A stretch of 41,816 nucleotides of DNA, taken from the NCBI GenBank assembly GCA_022709905.1, contig JAKLHY010000066.1, positions 1 through 41,816 on the forward strand. Reading direction: 5' to 3'. The stretch comes from Verrucomicrobiota bacterium. Its GTDB lineage: Bacteria > Verrucomicrobiota > Verrucomicrobiia > Limisphaerales > UBA1319. This document shows positions 6,545 to 16,369 of the stretch, in pieces. The translations under genes and the position numbers were made by a program. Under the pieces are notes generated by a model. It did no database searches. It worked only from the letters and a program-made list of their open reading frames with translations, and was not told where the DNA came from. Position 1 is the first letter of the stretch. The number at the start of each line of letters is the position of its first letter.

Positions 6545-8859
6545 TTTGGACCCGGTCGATGTCCAGTCGCAGAAGCCAAAAAATCAAGATTCCCGGGGTG
6601 TCCCCCCTGGAAGCCAGGCCAGCGATCGCAGAGATCCCGGCTCCGGCCGCATCATGCGCTCCCAGATCGGCCTCACAGCGAATTCCCTGGTTGTTGGTGG
6701 TGTCGGCTCTGGGAATGCTGGGATATCTCGGTGATTTGACCCTGTTCGATTCCCCTGAGACTCCGCTGGCTTTATCCTACTTCTGTTTATTCACGTTGGC
6801 GGTCTTTTTAGGACTTCGCGGTTTATTATTTCGGTGGGCCTGGAACCCGCGCTGGAACGATCCGGCGCTGGCTTTAGTTTTGGGTTTGATCCTTCTGAAT
6901 TGTGGATTGTCCTTTTACCATCACCCGGGACCGTACGCGGTCGCTGTGTTCGCCCTGCTGGCAGTTGCCGCAGGAGGGCTCGTCCAAACCTGGGCTTGGT
7001 GGGTGGGAATGACTTCGGGAATCACTTTGGTGTTTCTGGGTTTGGCGTGGCAAACGGGACTTCAGGAATTGCCGGCTTACCTAATCTTCGCTGGAGCGCT
7101 TGTCCTTTCACTGGCCTTTCAGCACTTTGGCGTTCCGGGTCGAGTTTCACCGGACGGCGAAGCCGTGGTCGAGGAATCCCCGCGGAATCTGCTTCAGGCC
7201 GCGCTGCTTTCAGGATCCGTCTTCGAGGGGATTGTGGTGCACGAGAGGGGGATCATCCGGGAGGCCAATTCGGCTGCGATCGCGATGTTTGGGTATAGCG
7301 CACAGGAGTTCAAGGGACTGAATATCACCCATCTTCTGACCCGGGAAAGTCGCGCGTTGTCCCGGGAAAGCCTGTTGCTGGGCAACTTTCATCCATTGGA
7401 GGTGTCCTGTCTTCGTCGCAACGGGGGCATTTTCCAGGCCCAACTGTCGAGCCGAGCCCTGGGATTCCAGGGGCGCGACTTCATGCTGGCGGTTATTCGG
7501 GATGTTTCGGACAGAAAACGCCTGGAGTCGGAGATGGAGGAAGGCCGTCGCCAACTGGAGTCTTTCCAGCAGCGCCAGGCTGCGCTCACGGATATCGAAC
7601 GACGGCTGAAAAGCGAGGAGGATCTGAGCTCGCTTCTGACGCCCATTGCCCGGGCTGCCAGCCAGTTCCTGCCCGCCACGCTCGGGGCTCATATCGTGAT
7701 TCGGGATGCTGCGGCCAACTCGCTCCGACTCGAAACCTCCAGTTCGATCCTCCCCGCCGCAGAAGGCTTAATGCCGGAATTCACCCCCGGCCCGGCCACC
7801 GATTGGATTTTGGATCATGGAGAATCGTTGGTTATTTCGGACACCGCTGCCGATCCCTTTGGCATGGGTCGCGTTTTTCCCGGCCAGGATATTCAAGCTT
7901 ACGCGGGCATTCCCATCCAGAATGAGGAGACGGTCATCGGTTTGCTGTTCGTCCTCGAGAACCGTCCGCGTATATTGCGAAAAGAAGAGCTCGATTTCCT
8001 GGATACCCTCGCCGCAAAGGCGGCTTTGGCCCTTCTCAAGGTCCAATGGACCGCCCGCTTGCGCGATACCCAGCGTCAATTGGATCAGCATCGCGCCGAT
8101 CTGGAGCGGGCCTTGTTTGATCTGGCCAACCTCAGGGAGAGCGGCCAGGCCAGTCGTCAACAACAATTCGAACTGCTGCTGCGCATCAGCCGGGATCTGC
8201 ATCGTCCCGTGGGCGAGCTTCTGGGTGTGACCCATCTTCTCCTGTTATCCAGTTTGACCGGCGAACAACGGCGCTTCGCCGAAAACATCCGCGATCACGC
8301 CAACCTCCTGCTCCAACGAGCCGATGTCATCCAGGATTTCGCGCGGGCCAACACGGGCGAAACCACCGTTAAAACTCTTGATTTCGATCTCCATGAAATC
8401 CTCAAGAACGCGGTGCGATTCCACCTGAATCAGGCTCAGAAGAAACACATCGAGCTCAGCTTTCAGGTGTCGCGCGAAGTGCCCCGGTCGCTTCGTGGCG
8501 ATGCCGTCCGCCTGGAACAGGTCCTTTCCCATCTGCTCGATAACGCCATCCGGTTCACTGACCAGGGACAAGTCATCGTTTCCGCTTCGCGACTGCCCGG
8601 TGTGTCCTCGAACGTATTGCTGAGGTTCGAGGTCCGCGATACCGGAACGGGCATTTCTCCCGAGGAACAGGCCGGTCTCTTTGTGCCCTGCGGATTGCCC
8701 GACAATCCCAAGACCGGGGGGTTGGGCCTGAGCCTGTTCGTATGCCGGCATCTGGTCTCGCTCATGCACGGTGAAATCGGCGTTTCAAGCGAGGCCGGCG
8801 TCGGGTCGACCTTCTGGTTCACTGTGGCCATGGAGGAGTCGTCGATCCTTCATAACTAA
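6541..8859 (+). CDS. Membrane PAS-GAF sensor kinase with altered H-box
   Basis: A 772-residue protein from a TTG that overlaps the previous stop (TTGA); an ATG at 6559 (766 residues) is the alternative, and neither has a clear ribosome site. Numbering from 6559: about six hydrophobic segments between 43 and 190, a PAS domain (about 210-320), a GAF domain (about 350-495), a coiled coil (495-530), a HisKA-like dimerisation region (534-600) and HATPase_c (645-757; DNAIRF 661-666, DTGTGIS 694-700, GGLGLSL 720-726). The H-box reads SRDLHRPV where SHEIRTPL is expected. The phospho-acceptor position is therefore R545, and a His occurs three residues later at H548. ATP-binding motifs look complete. 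It may be a regulatory pseudokinase, or may use H548. It is the membrane-bound member of a three-gene run. Confidence 0.85.
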   Translation: MIWTRSMSSRRSQKIKIPGVSPLEARPAIAEIPAPAASCAPRSASQRIPWLLVVSALGMLGYLGDLTLFDSPETPLALSYFCLFTLAVFLGLRGLLFRWAWNPRWNDPALALVLGLILLNCGLSFYHHPGPYAVAVFALLAVAAGGLVQTWAWWVGMTSGITLVFLGLAWQTGLQELPAYLIFAGALVLSLAFQHFGVPGRVSPDGEAVVEESPRNLLQAALLSGSVFEGIVVHERGIIREANSAAIAMFGYSAQEFKGLNITHLLTRESRALSRESLLLGNFHPLEVSCLRRNGGIFQAQLSSRALGFQGRDFMLAVIRDVSDRKRLESEMEEGRRQLESFQQRQAALTDIERRLKSEEDLSSLLTPIARAASQFLPATLGAHIVIRDAAANSLRLETSSSILPAAEGLMPEFTPGPATDWILDHGESLVISDTAADPFGMGRVFPGQDIQAYAGIPIQNEETVIGLLFVLENRPRILRKEELDFLDTLAAKAALALLKVQWTARLRDTQRQLDQHRADLERALFDLANLRESGQASRQQQFELLLRISRDLHRPVGELLGVTHLLLLSSLTGEQRRFAENIRDHANLLLQRADVIQDFARANTGETTVKTLDFDLHEILKNAVRFHLNQAQKKHIELSFQVSREVPRSLRGDAVRLEQVLSHLLDNAIRFTDQGQVIVSASRLPGVSSNVLLRFEVRDTGTGISPEEQAGLFVPCGLPDNPKTGGLGLSLFVCRHLVSLMHGEIGVSSEAGVGSTFWFTVAMEESSILHN

Positions 8860-9019
8860 CGAAGCGGCGCGGAACGAAGATCCCCAGCCCGGACTTCGCC
8901 TCAAAGGGAGGAGGAGGCCGGCTCTCGGGTTGCCAAACCATGAAAGATCCCAACCCACCCCTGCCCACCGTTAAAAAATATTGTCTTGACGGCCCTCAGG
9001 AAAATCCGAGACCGAGGGA

Positions 9020-12000
9020 ATGCAGAGGGTGATTGCTTCCGGTTTGGGACTTTGCTTACTATGGGCATCCATATCATTTTATATGCTTCGTGGCCTTTTG
9101 AAGCCATGGCGAACTGAGACGGGCGAGACTGGCGAGGGCGGGATCAATGGATCGCAGTCGGGGGCCTGGAGGAGTCTTGTTGGATTGATCCTGGCGATGA
9201 CATGGCCGGTTGCATCCTCGGGGAGGCTTCAAGCCAGTGAGCCCAAAGCTTTGACAAATGCGGCTCTCATCCAGCGGTCGGCCGAGGAGGATTTTTTTGC
9301 GCTTGCGCCGATCACGATGAGCAATCTGAACCGGCTTGTGCTGGAGAGAACTCCTGCGGGCAGGCATGTGGTTCAGGGAGTATTGACGCATCAATATCGG
9401 GAGCACTTGTTTTTACGGGATTCGACCGGCAGCATCGAGGCCAGGAGTGCTATGGCGGTTTCATTCAGGCGTGGCAGCCGGATCACAGCATCCGGTTTTG
9501 TGGAACTGCGCCGGGGGCGGGCACTGATGCGGGAAGCGCGCTTTCGGCATGAGGGCAAGGCTGACGAACCGCAGGCGAAGAGGGTGGATTTGTCGCAGGC
9601 CACGAACCTGGAGAACGAGGCAGAGTTGATTGTAACCCAAGGAGATTTGTGGGAGTTCAAGAAGGGCCCCAGGCGTCAGACCTTGATCCTGAAGGACGAG
9701 GATTTCCTCATGGAAGCCAGTTTGGATCTCGATGTCGGGGAGGAAGGATTCGATGACTTTGATCTGGGGAGCCGAGTGCAGGTGACGGGGATATGCTGGT
9801 CGGATAACGGCGGTGATCTTGCGACGCAATATCCCAGGCTTCTCCTGCGATCGAACCAGGATGTGATGGTTCTTTCAAAGGGAGTGATTGTCAAACCTCA
9901 ACAAATCACGGCCTTCCTGGTCACAGCGAGCGGGATCCTGGCGGCGATTTTTTTCTGGGCCATGACGCTGCGATGGCGGCTGCGTCAGCAGACACGGCGC
10001 ATTCGGAGTCAGTTGCAGCGGGAAATGGCGTTGGAGGAGCGACACCGTGAGTTGGTCGAGAACGCCAACGACATCATTTACAGTCATGATCTGGAGGGCA
10101 AGATCACCTCCATCAACCGGGCGGCCGAGAAGCTCATGGGTTATTCGCGGGATGAGATGATGCACATGCACCTGGCCAATCTGATTGACCCGAAGCAGAG
10201 GGGGTTGTTCGAGGAGGCTGTCAAGAGGTTGGGGACGGGAGAGCGTCCTGAGCCTTTTGAAATGCGGGTACGGGCGAAGAACGGTCGGTGGCATACGATG
10301 GAGGTGAACCCGTTGTCGCAGTATCGGGATGGGGAGATTCGGGAGATTGGAGGGCTTGCCCGGGACATCTCCGATCGCAAGCTGGCCGAGCAGAAACTGC
10401 GCGAGAGCGAGGAGAAATACCGGTTGGTGGTTGAGAATGCGACCGAGGCCATGGCGTTGGTGGATCGGGACGGTCGCTTCTTGATGATGAATCAGGCTGG
10501 GGCCCGGTTTTTTGGAGGCGCTCCCGGGGATTACCTGGGGCGCACCATGTGGGAGATCTTTTCGCGGTCGGTGGCCGATCGGCAGATGGTCGATATCCTC
10601 AAAGTGATGGAGTCCAACACGGGAGTCAGCATTGAACGGGCCGTGATTACGCAAGGGCAGGAGCGGTGGTTTAGTTCGAGGATTGAACCGGTGAATTTGG
10701 GGGCATTCAAGGACTGCGCGTTGATCGTCGCCCGGGACATCACAGACCGTGTGAAGATGGAGACTGCGCTTCGGCAAAACGAAGCCGCCCTGCAGCGATC
10801 CCAGCACATCGGCAAGGTCGGCAGCTGGGAGCTGGACCTCGTCACCAGCCAGCTTTTCTGGTCGACCGAAATGTATCGCATCTTGAGCTGTCCTTCCTCG
10901 GTCAGTCAACCCTCGATGGAGACCCTTTATGCCGCGATTCATCCTCAGGACAGGGATCTGTTACGCGCCGGAATCGCCCGAGCCGTAGCGGATGGATCGG
11001 TCATCAACATGGATTTGAGGCTGCAGGTGTCCGGACAACAGGAACGCACCATCAATGTCCAAGCCCAGGTGGCCCGCGATAAGAGCAACCAGCCGGTGTC
11101 AATTGCAGGGACCGTTCAGGACGTTTCGGAGCGAAGAACTTTGGAGCAACAGCTGCGGCAGGCCCAGAAGATGGAGGCGATTGGCCAGCTGGCGGGAGGC
11201 ATTGCCCACGATTTCAATAACGTATTGACCGTTGTCATGGGGCAGATCGAGCTTTTACTGGCCAAAACCGCGCTGGATTCCCAGACAAAACGACGCCTGG
11301 TTGAAGCCCAGGTTTCGGCCCAGAAAGCCTCTCAATTGACCCGCCAGCTTCTGACCTTCAGTCGACGCCAGGCGCTGCAACGGCGCGTGCTGGATTTGAA
11401 CGAGCTTAGCGCCAACATGACCCACATGTTGCGGCGCGTGCTGGGAGAACACATCACCTTGTCATATCAGTATGCGCCAGACTTGCCGACGGTGCTGGTC
11501 GATCCCGGGATGATGGAACAGGTGCTGCTGAACCTTGCGGTCAATGCGCGGGACGCGATGCCGGATGGAGGCAAACTGATGATCAAGACGCGATCCGTTC
11601 GCTTTGCAAAGGGACATCCATCGGTGAATCCCCAGGTTCGTCTCGGACGGTTTGTTTGTTGGATAGTCCAGGATACAGGATGCGGCATGGATGATCGGGT
11701 GCGCCAGCGGATCTTTGAACCGTTTTATACGACCAAAGAGGCTGGAAAAGGATCCGGTATGGGGTTGGCCATGGTCTACGGCATTATTCAGCAACACCAA
11801 GGTTGGATTGATGTCGTCAGCCAGCCCGGAAAGGGCACGGCATTCCGAATATTCCTGCCTGCCGCTGAACGTCCCAAGGAAACGCCTGCTGCGCAAGCTT
11901 GTGTGGGTTCGACGCTTCCTCGCGGATCCGAGACTGTTTTGGTGGTCGAAGACGAACCTTCGTTGCGCGAACTCGAGCGAACTGTGTTGGAGCAGCTAGG

Positions 12001-12298
12001 CTATCGTGTCATCGAAGCGGGCAACGGGACTGAGGCTTTGGCTGCGTGGACGGCTGAGCCACAAGGGATTGATCTACTTGTAACCGACATGGTGATGCCG
12101 GGAGGGATGACGGGACGGGATCTCGCCCAGCAACTTCTGGCCATGAAACCGTCACTCAAGGTTGTTTACACGACAGGATACAGTCTGGACCTGACCGCCC
12201 ATCCTTTGGCTCTGAAGGAAGGTATCAATTTCCTGCCCAAGCCTTTTGGACCATCGAAGCTGGCACAGACCGTCCGGAATTGCCTGGATCTGAGGTAA
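9020..12298 (+). CDS. Hybrid sensor histidine kinase, OB-like sensor, three PAS, REC
   Basis: A 1092-residue membrane protein. Hydrophobic stretches lie at about 4-23 and 52-66, the second followed by an ASS/ASEP signal-like end, so the true start or topology is uncertain. An extracytoplasmic region of about 75-290 contains OB-fold-like strands (LFLRDSTGSIEA at 130-141). A membrane helix lies at about 296-316. It then has PAS1 (340-453), PAS2 (463-578), PAS3 (592-706), HisKA of the HDFNN type (H730 in GGIAHDFNNVLT), HATPase_c (824-948; NAVNARDAM-like N-box, DTGCGM, GSGMGLAM) and a C-terminal receiver (971-1090; D1023 in VTDMVMPGG, K1074). The kinase-receiver half closely resembles the next gene, which points to duplication. 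The signal sensed is unknown. Confidence 0.9.
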   Translation: MQRVIASGLGLCLLWASISFYMLRGLLKPWRTETGETGEGGINGSQSGAWRSLVGLILAMTWPVASSGRLQASEPKALTNAALIQRSAEEDFFALAPITMSNLNRLVLERTPAGRHVVQGVLTHQYREHLFLRDSTGSIEARSAMAVSFRRGSRITASGFVELRRGRALMREARFRHEGKADEPQAKRVDLSQATNLENEAELIVTQGDLWEFKKGPRRQTLILKDEDFLMEASLDLDVGEEGFDDFDLGSRVQVTGICWSDNGGDLATQYPRLLLRSNQDVMVLSKGVIVKPQQITAFLVTASGILAAIFFWAMTLRWRLRQQTRRIRSQLQREMALEERHRELVENANDIIYSHDLEGKITSINRAAEKLMGYSRDEMMHMHLANLIDPKQRGLFEEAVKRLGTGERPEPFEMRVRAKNGRWHTMEVNPLSQYRDGEIREIGGLARDISDRKLAEQKLRESEEKYRLVVENATEAMALVDRDGRFLMMNQAGARFFGGAPGDYLGRTMWEIFSRSVADRQMVDILKVMESNTGVSIERAVITQGQERWFSSRIEPVNLGAFKDCALIVARDITDRVKMETALRQNEAALQRSQHIGKVGSWELDLVTSQLFWSTEMYRILSCPSSVSQPSMETLYAAIHPQDRDLLRAGIARAVADGSVINMDLRLQVSGQQERTINVQAQVARDKSNQPVSIAGTVQDVSERRTLEQQLRQAQKMEAIGQLAGGIAHDFNNVLTVVMGQIELLLAKTALDSQTKRRLVEAQVSAQKASQLTRQLLTFSRRQALQRRVLDLNELSANMTHMLRRVLGEHITLSYQYAPDLPTVLVDPGMMEQVLLNLAVNARDAMPDGGKLMIKTRSVRFAKGHPSVNPQVRLGRFVCWIVQDTGCGMDDRVRQRIFEPFYTTKEAGKGSGMGLAMVYGIIQQHQGWIDVVSQPGKGTAFRIFLPAAERPKETPAAQACVGSTLPRGSETVLVVEDEPSLRELERTVLEQLGYRVIEAGNGTEALAAWTAEPQGIDLLVTDMVMPGGMTGRDLAQQLLAMKPSLKVVYTTGYSLDLTAHPLALKEGINFLPKPFGPSKLAQTVRNCLDLR

Positions 12299-12503
12299 CG
12301 GGCGTCATCTTCCCGCCTTGCGCTCCGTCCTTTCAACCTCGACAATTGAAATCAGGCAAGCGGGCTTAGGTTCATGAATCCAAGGCCGATAGAGAAAAGT
12401 GATTATCGACATGATTGCGGTGACATTTTTTTGCAGATTGCATTTAGGAAAATGGCCTTTTGCGCTCTCCAGGAAAGGGAAGCAGCCCTTTGGGGGCTTC
12501 CCC

Positions 12504-15500
12504 ATGATTTGGATTTTTTTCAGGCCAAGCCAGGCATGGATTGCGCTGTGGGTCCTGTGGGTGGGGTTTTTGTCCGGTCTTGAGAATCAGCTCTTGGGAG
12601 GGAACCCGCCGCCACCAAGCTCGCAATATGTCATCCGAACTTGGGAAATCGAACAAGGCTTGCCACGGAACACTGTATACAGCGTGGCTCAGACCGCTGA
12701 TGGTTACATTTGGGTGGGAACATCCAAAGGCTTGTTGCGCTTCAACGGGCATGAATTCGAATTATTCGATACCAACAGGGAGCCCGCCCTGGAGGTTGGA
12801 AGCGTAAATGTTTTGCACCCGGATCCTCGGCATGGCCTCTGGATTGGCACCGAGAAAAGCAGTTGCCTGTGCCGGCGAGAAGGTCGCTTTGTCCAGTTTG
12901 ACTCCGACTTTCCCATGCGACAGCATGCGATCCGTTCCATTCTCACCACGCGCCGAGATGGGGTGTTGCTCGGAACCAGTTATGGTCTTTACACGCTCGA
13001 TTCGGCGAATCGTTGGGTGCCATTCGGATTGGCACGAGAACTCAATACAAACTCGATTCAGGCCCTGGCGGAAGACGATCAGCTGCGACTGTGGATCGGC
13101 ACGAAGAATGGCCTGCTGAAATGGGAAAACGGCCAGACCGAATGGATACGATCGGGCGAGGATGTTTTCAAGGAGTACATCTTCAGCCTAGTCTTGGATC
13201 GGGAAGGAGCGCTTTGGATGGGCACGGATCGGGGATTGTTCCGCCGTCAGACCAACGGCATCATCCAGCGCTTCGAGCCGGAACAGGGGTTTCGCAACAG
13301 CCGCATCCGATCGCTATTCTGTGACCCCGACGGCACGATATGGGTAGGAACATACCAAGGATTCTATCGTTGGCATGAGGGACGTTTCCTTGAGGATTCA
13401 TTTCCGGCAACACAGGCCTTAGTCCATGGCTTTTTTCTGGATCGCGAAGGGGCCATGTGGATTGCGACCGACGATGGTTTAATGCAACTTTTGGAGAGCC
13501 GGTTTACGTACTGGGGCGTGCCTGAAGGCGTGGAGTATCCCGAAGTGCTGACGGTGCTTGAGGATCAGTCACGGCGGATTTGGATGGGGACCTTTTTGGG
13601 AGGGCTTTACTGTGCGAGCGATGGTCAGCTCAAACGGTACACCGTCAAGGATGGGCTTTCGTACAACATTGTCACGGCGCTCATGGAAGACCGCAGCCAA
13701 AACCTTTGGATTGGAACACGTCAAGGGAGTGTGGATCTATTGAAGGAGGGACGCATCACTTCCTTGATTCCAACCAGAAGTCTTGGCAGGGCGCAGGTGT
13801 CCGCGCTCGCGGAAGACCGCGAAAACAGCGTATGGATCGGAACCGCGCAAGGGCTGCACCGGTGGAGCCAGGGACGGTTGGAAGCTGTTCTCGTGCCTTT
13901 TTTCGAACGGCCGACTTCGGTGCGGGTCATTCAAGTTGGACTCGATGGCCGCCTCTGGTTCGGCACCAGCCGCGGCTTGGTTTGCCGGGATCAAGGACAA
14001 TGGAAAGCCTATACCACTGCCCAGGGATTGCCCTCCGATGAAATCCGGGCCATTCACGAAGATCGTCATGGCGGATTGTGGGTCGGGACTGGATCCGGTC
14101 TGGCGCGCTGGACGACCAACGGCTGGCAGGCCTATCGGAAACAGGATGGTCTGGTCTCGAATGAGGTCTTGTGGATGACCGACGACGATGACGGTCATTT
14201 ATGGCTCGCCTCGTCGACAGGTTTGTTTCGAATTCCGGTGTCGGCTTTTGCCGACTACGATCGCGCTCTCATTCCCGCGCTGCCCGTGCGGATATTCACC
14301 TCGGCCGATGGACTGCGCTCGCGGGAATGCAAAGGGGTGGGACAACCGGCTGGCTGGAAGGATCGGGAAGGCCGGATATGGATTGCCACGAAGAAAGGTT
14401 TGGCGGGCATCGCGATCTCGAGCCTCAAGGCTCCAGTCGAAATGCCCATTCACATTGAACGGATATTGGTGGATGACCGGCGGTTGGATTCCACTCGTCC
14501 CCAGAAATTGGCCGCGGGCGCCCGACGATTTGAATTCCACTTTGCCGCATTGAACTACCGGGATCCGGCCCACGTGACCTGCCACTATCGGCTTGTGGGC
14601 ATTGATCCCGACTGGATCCGGAGTGATTCACGTCGCAAGGCGGCCTATGCGAATCTGGGGCCGGGCCGGTACCGATTTCAGGTCAAGGCGGATCGAGGAT
14701 TAGTGTCCGATCAGAACGCCCTGGCGGAGTTTGCGTTTGTTGTGGAGCCTCATTTTTATCAGACCCCTTTTTTTTATGCCGCAACCGGTGGAGGTCTCTG
14801 CGTGGGAATTTGGGGTTTATATCGCTGGCGGATCCGGAGTCTTTCCTTGCGTCAGCAGCGCCTCGAGGAGTTGGTCCAGGCCCGCACGGAGGAACTCCAG
14901 CGGGAGATCGACGAGCGGTTGGCCGTCGAAACCCATTTGCGTCACGTGCAAAAACTTGAGGCGGTCGGTCAATTGGCGGCCGGAGTCGCCCACGATTTTA
15001 ACAACATCCTCACAGTCATCCAGGGGCACACCGGACTCCTGCTGGATAATCCACAACTGACACAGGAATCCGCCGATTCGCTCAAGGACATATCGGAGGC
15101 GACCCAACGCGCCGCCGATCTCACCCGTCAGTTGCTCGCCTTCAGCCGGCGTCAAATCATGCGTCCTGAGCCGCTGGATCTGAACCAGGTGCTTGCGCAG
15201 ACCAGCAAAATGCTGCATCGCCTGCTGGGGGAACCGATCCAACTGACATTGGCGCCCGCTGCCGATCCCATTCCGGTGTTTGTGGATCGCGGAATGATGG
15301 AGCAATTGCTCATGAATCTGGCCGTCAATGCCCGTGACGCCATGCCCCGGGGCGGCACTCTGCGAGTTGCCATCGAACGGGTGACGGTGGATGCCAGCCG
15401 TATCCAGAAGTGCCAGGATGCCCGCGAGGGCCAGTTCGCCTGTCTGAGCGTGGCCGACACAGGTGTCGGGATGGATGAGGAGACCGTTTCCCACATTTTT

Positions 15501-16076
15501 GAACCTTTTTTCACCACCAAGGAAGTCGGCAAAGGCACCGGCCTTGGTCTCGCGACCGTTTATGGGATTGTCAAACAACACCAAGGCTGGATCGAGGTGG
15601 ACAGCAAGATCCATCAGGGATCGGTCTTCCAAGTTTTTCTGCCGCTGAGCGAAATCGATCCCGCATCCGGGGTCGCGTCCAACGGGCAGACAACCTCGAG
15701 GGGGGGGCAGGAGAGAATCCTGATTGTCGAAGACGATCCTGGCGTCCGGACCTTGGCGCGCGGGGTTTTGCATCGTTTGGGCTATCGCGTTATCGTGGCC
15801 CAGGATGGAGTCGAAGCCCTGCAATTGTGGCGGGAGCACCAGGGCAATTTCGACCTGGTCGTCACGGATCTAGTAATGCCTAGAGGCCTTTCGGGACGGG
15901 AGATGGCGGAGCAGTTGCTGGCGGACAAACCTTCTTTGAAGGTCATTTACTCGACGGGTTACAGCGTGGATTTGGATCGTTTTGCCGGTTCCCTGCGCGA
16001 AGGTGTTAATTTCCTGCCCAAACCTTATCCGCCCGATGCCCTGGCCAGCGCGGTCCGTCGTCAACTGGATTCTTGA
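12504..16076 (+). CDS. Two-component propeller (Reg_prop/Y_Y_Y) hybrid histidine kinase
   Basis: A 1190-residue protein. The ATG at 12504 is preferred because it places a signal-like hydrophobic stretch at residues 3-24; the frame is open from 12399. Residues about 40-640 contain roughly 14 Reg_prop repeats of the form (I/V)W(I/M/V)GT..GL, enough for two seven-bladed propellers in the periplasm. A Y_Y_Y domain follows at about 650-745 and a membrane helix at about 755-775. A coiled coil, HisKA (H830 in VAHDFNNILT), HATPase_c (DTGVGM, GTGLGLAT) and a C-terminal receiver (about 1070-1190, D1122 in VTDLVMPRG) complete it. In Bacteroidota, proteins with this sensor often detect oligosaccharides, but those carry a DNA-binding domain that is absent here. 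No sugar-use genes are adjacent. Confidence 0.92.
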   Translation: MIWIFFRPSQAWIALWVLWVGFLSGLENQLLGGNPPPPSSQYVIRTWEIEQGLPRNTVYSVAQTADGYIWVGTSKGLLRFNGHEFELFDTNREPALEVGSVNVLHPDPRHGLWIGTEKSSCLCRREGRFVQFDSDFPMRQHAIRSILTTRRDGVLLGTSYGLYTLDSANRWVPFGLARELNTNSIQALAEDDQLRLWIGTKNGLLKWENGQTEWIRSGEDVFKEYIFSLVLDREGALWMGTDRGLFRRQTNGIIQRFEPEQGFRNSRIRSLFCDPDGTIWVGTYQGFYRWHEGRFLEDSFPATQALVHGFFLDREGAMWIATDDGLMQLLESRFTYWGVPEGVEYPEVLTVLEDQSRRIWMGTFLGGLYCASDGQLKRYTVKDGLSYNIVTALMEDRSQNLWIGTRQGSVDLLKEGRITSLIPTRSLGRAQVSALAEDRENSVWIGTAQGLHRWSQGRLEAVLVPFFERPTSVRVIQVGLDGRLWFGTSRGLVCRDQGQWKAYTTAQGLPSDEIRAIHEDRHGGLWVGTGSGLARWTTNGWQAYRKQDGLVSNEVLWMTDDDDGHLWLASSTGLFRIPVSAFADYDRALIPALPVRIFTSADGLRSRECKGVGQPAGWKDREGRIWIATKKGLAGIAISSLKAPVEMPIHIERILVDDRRLDSTRPQKLAAGARRFEFHFAALNYRDPAHVTCHYRLVGIDPDWIRSDSRRKAAYANLGPGRYRFQVKADRGLVSDQNALAEFAFVVEPHFYQTPFFYAATGGGLCVGIWGLYRWRIRSLSLRQQRLEELVQARTEELQREIDERLAVETHLRHVQKLEAVGQLAAGVAHDFNNILTVIQGHTGLLLDNPQLTQESADSLKDISEATQRAADLTRQLLAFSRRQIMRPEPLDLNQVLAQTSKMLHRLLGEPIQLTLAPAADPIPVFVDRGMMEQLLMNLAVNARDAMPRGGTLRVAIERVTVDASRIQKCQDAREGQFACLSVADTGVGMDEETVSHIFEPFFTTKEVGKGTGLGLATVYGIVKQHQGWIEVDSKIHQGSVFQVFLPLSEIDPASGVASNGQTTSRGGQERILIVEDDPGVRTLARGVLHRLGYRVIVAQDGVEALQLWREHQGNFDLVVTDLVMPRGLSGREMAEQLLADKPSLKVIYSTGYSVDLDRFAGSLREGVNFLPKPYPPDALASAVRRQLDS

Positions 16077-16102
16077 GTTCCTGAACCACAAATCAAACGA
16101 CT

Positions 16103-16250
16103 TAACCGCGAATAGACGCCAATCAACGCGAATCATGGCGGGCCAAAACCGAAGGACCTGAAGTGTTGGGAACATCGATGGAATGTCTGAGATTCAGCCC
16201 ATCGGACACCTCCGCCTTTATTCGTGTCCATTGCGATTCATTCCTGGTTA
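16103..16250. repeat. Imperfect inverted repeat with 10-base internal period
   Basis: Two 31-base arms, 16103-16133 and 16220-16250, match in inverted orientation at 21 of 31 positions. Each arm begins TAACC and shows GAAT or CAAT every 10 bases, for example CGCGAATAGACGCCAAT. They flank 86 bases without other features, in the 293-base gap between a sensor kinase gene and the DUF362 gene. This looks like a dispersed intergenic repeat rather than a terminator, since no T-run follows. Confidence 0.5.
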
Positions 16251-16369
16251 GGCTTTTTCGCGGGTGTCTTACGTGCGGATTTGGGCGCCTGAGCCGGACT
16301 GGACTTTGTTGCGGAGTTCGATCAGAATGAACGCCGATACGGACTGTGACATTCAACAAAGGCCCAATT

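Noticed and set aside
14817..15839. A 340-codon minus-strand open frame and a similar one at 9875-10942
   Set aside because: Both are shadows of histidine kinase genes with fully conserved motifs on the plus strand.
12504..16076. Bacteroidota-type HTCS regulator
   Set aside because: The sensor half matches, but the C-terminus ends in a receiver without an AraC-type DNA-binding domain, so it is not a one-protein transcription regulator.
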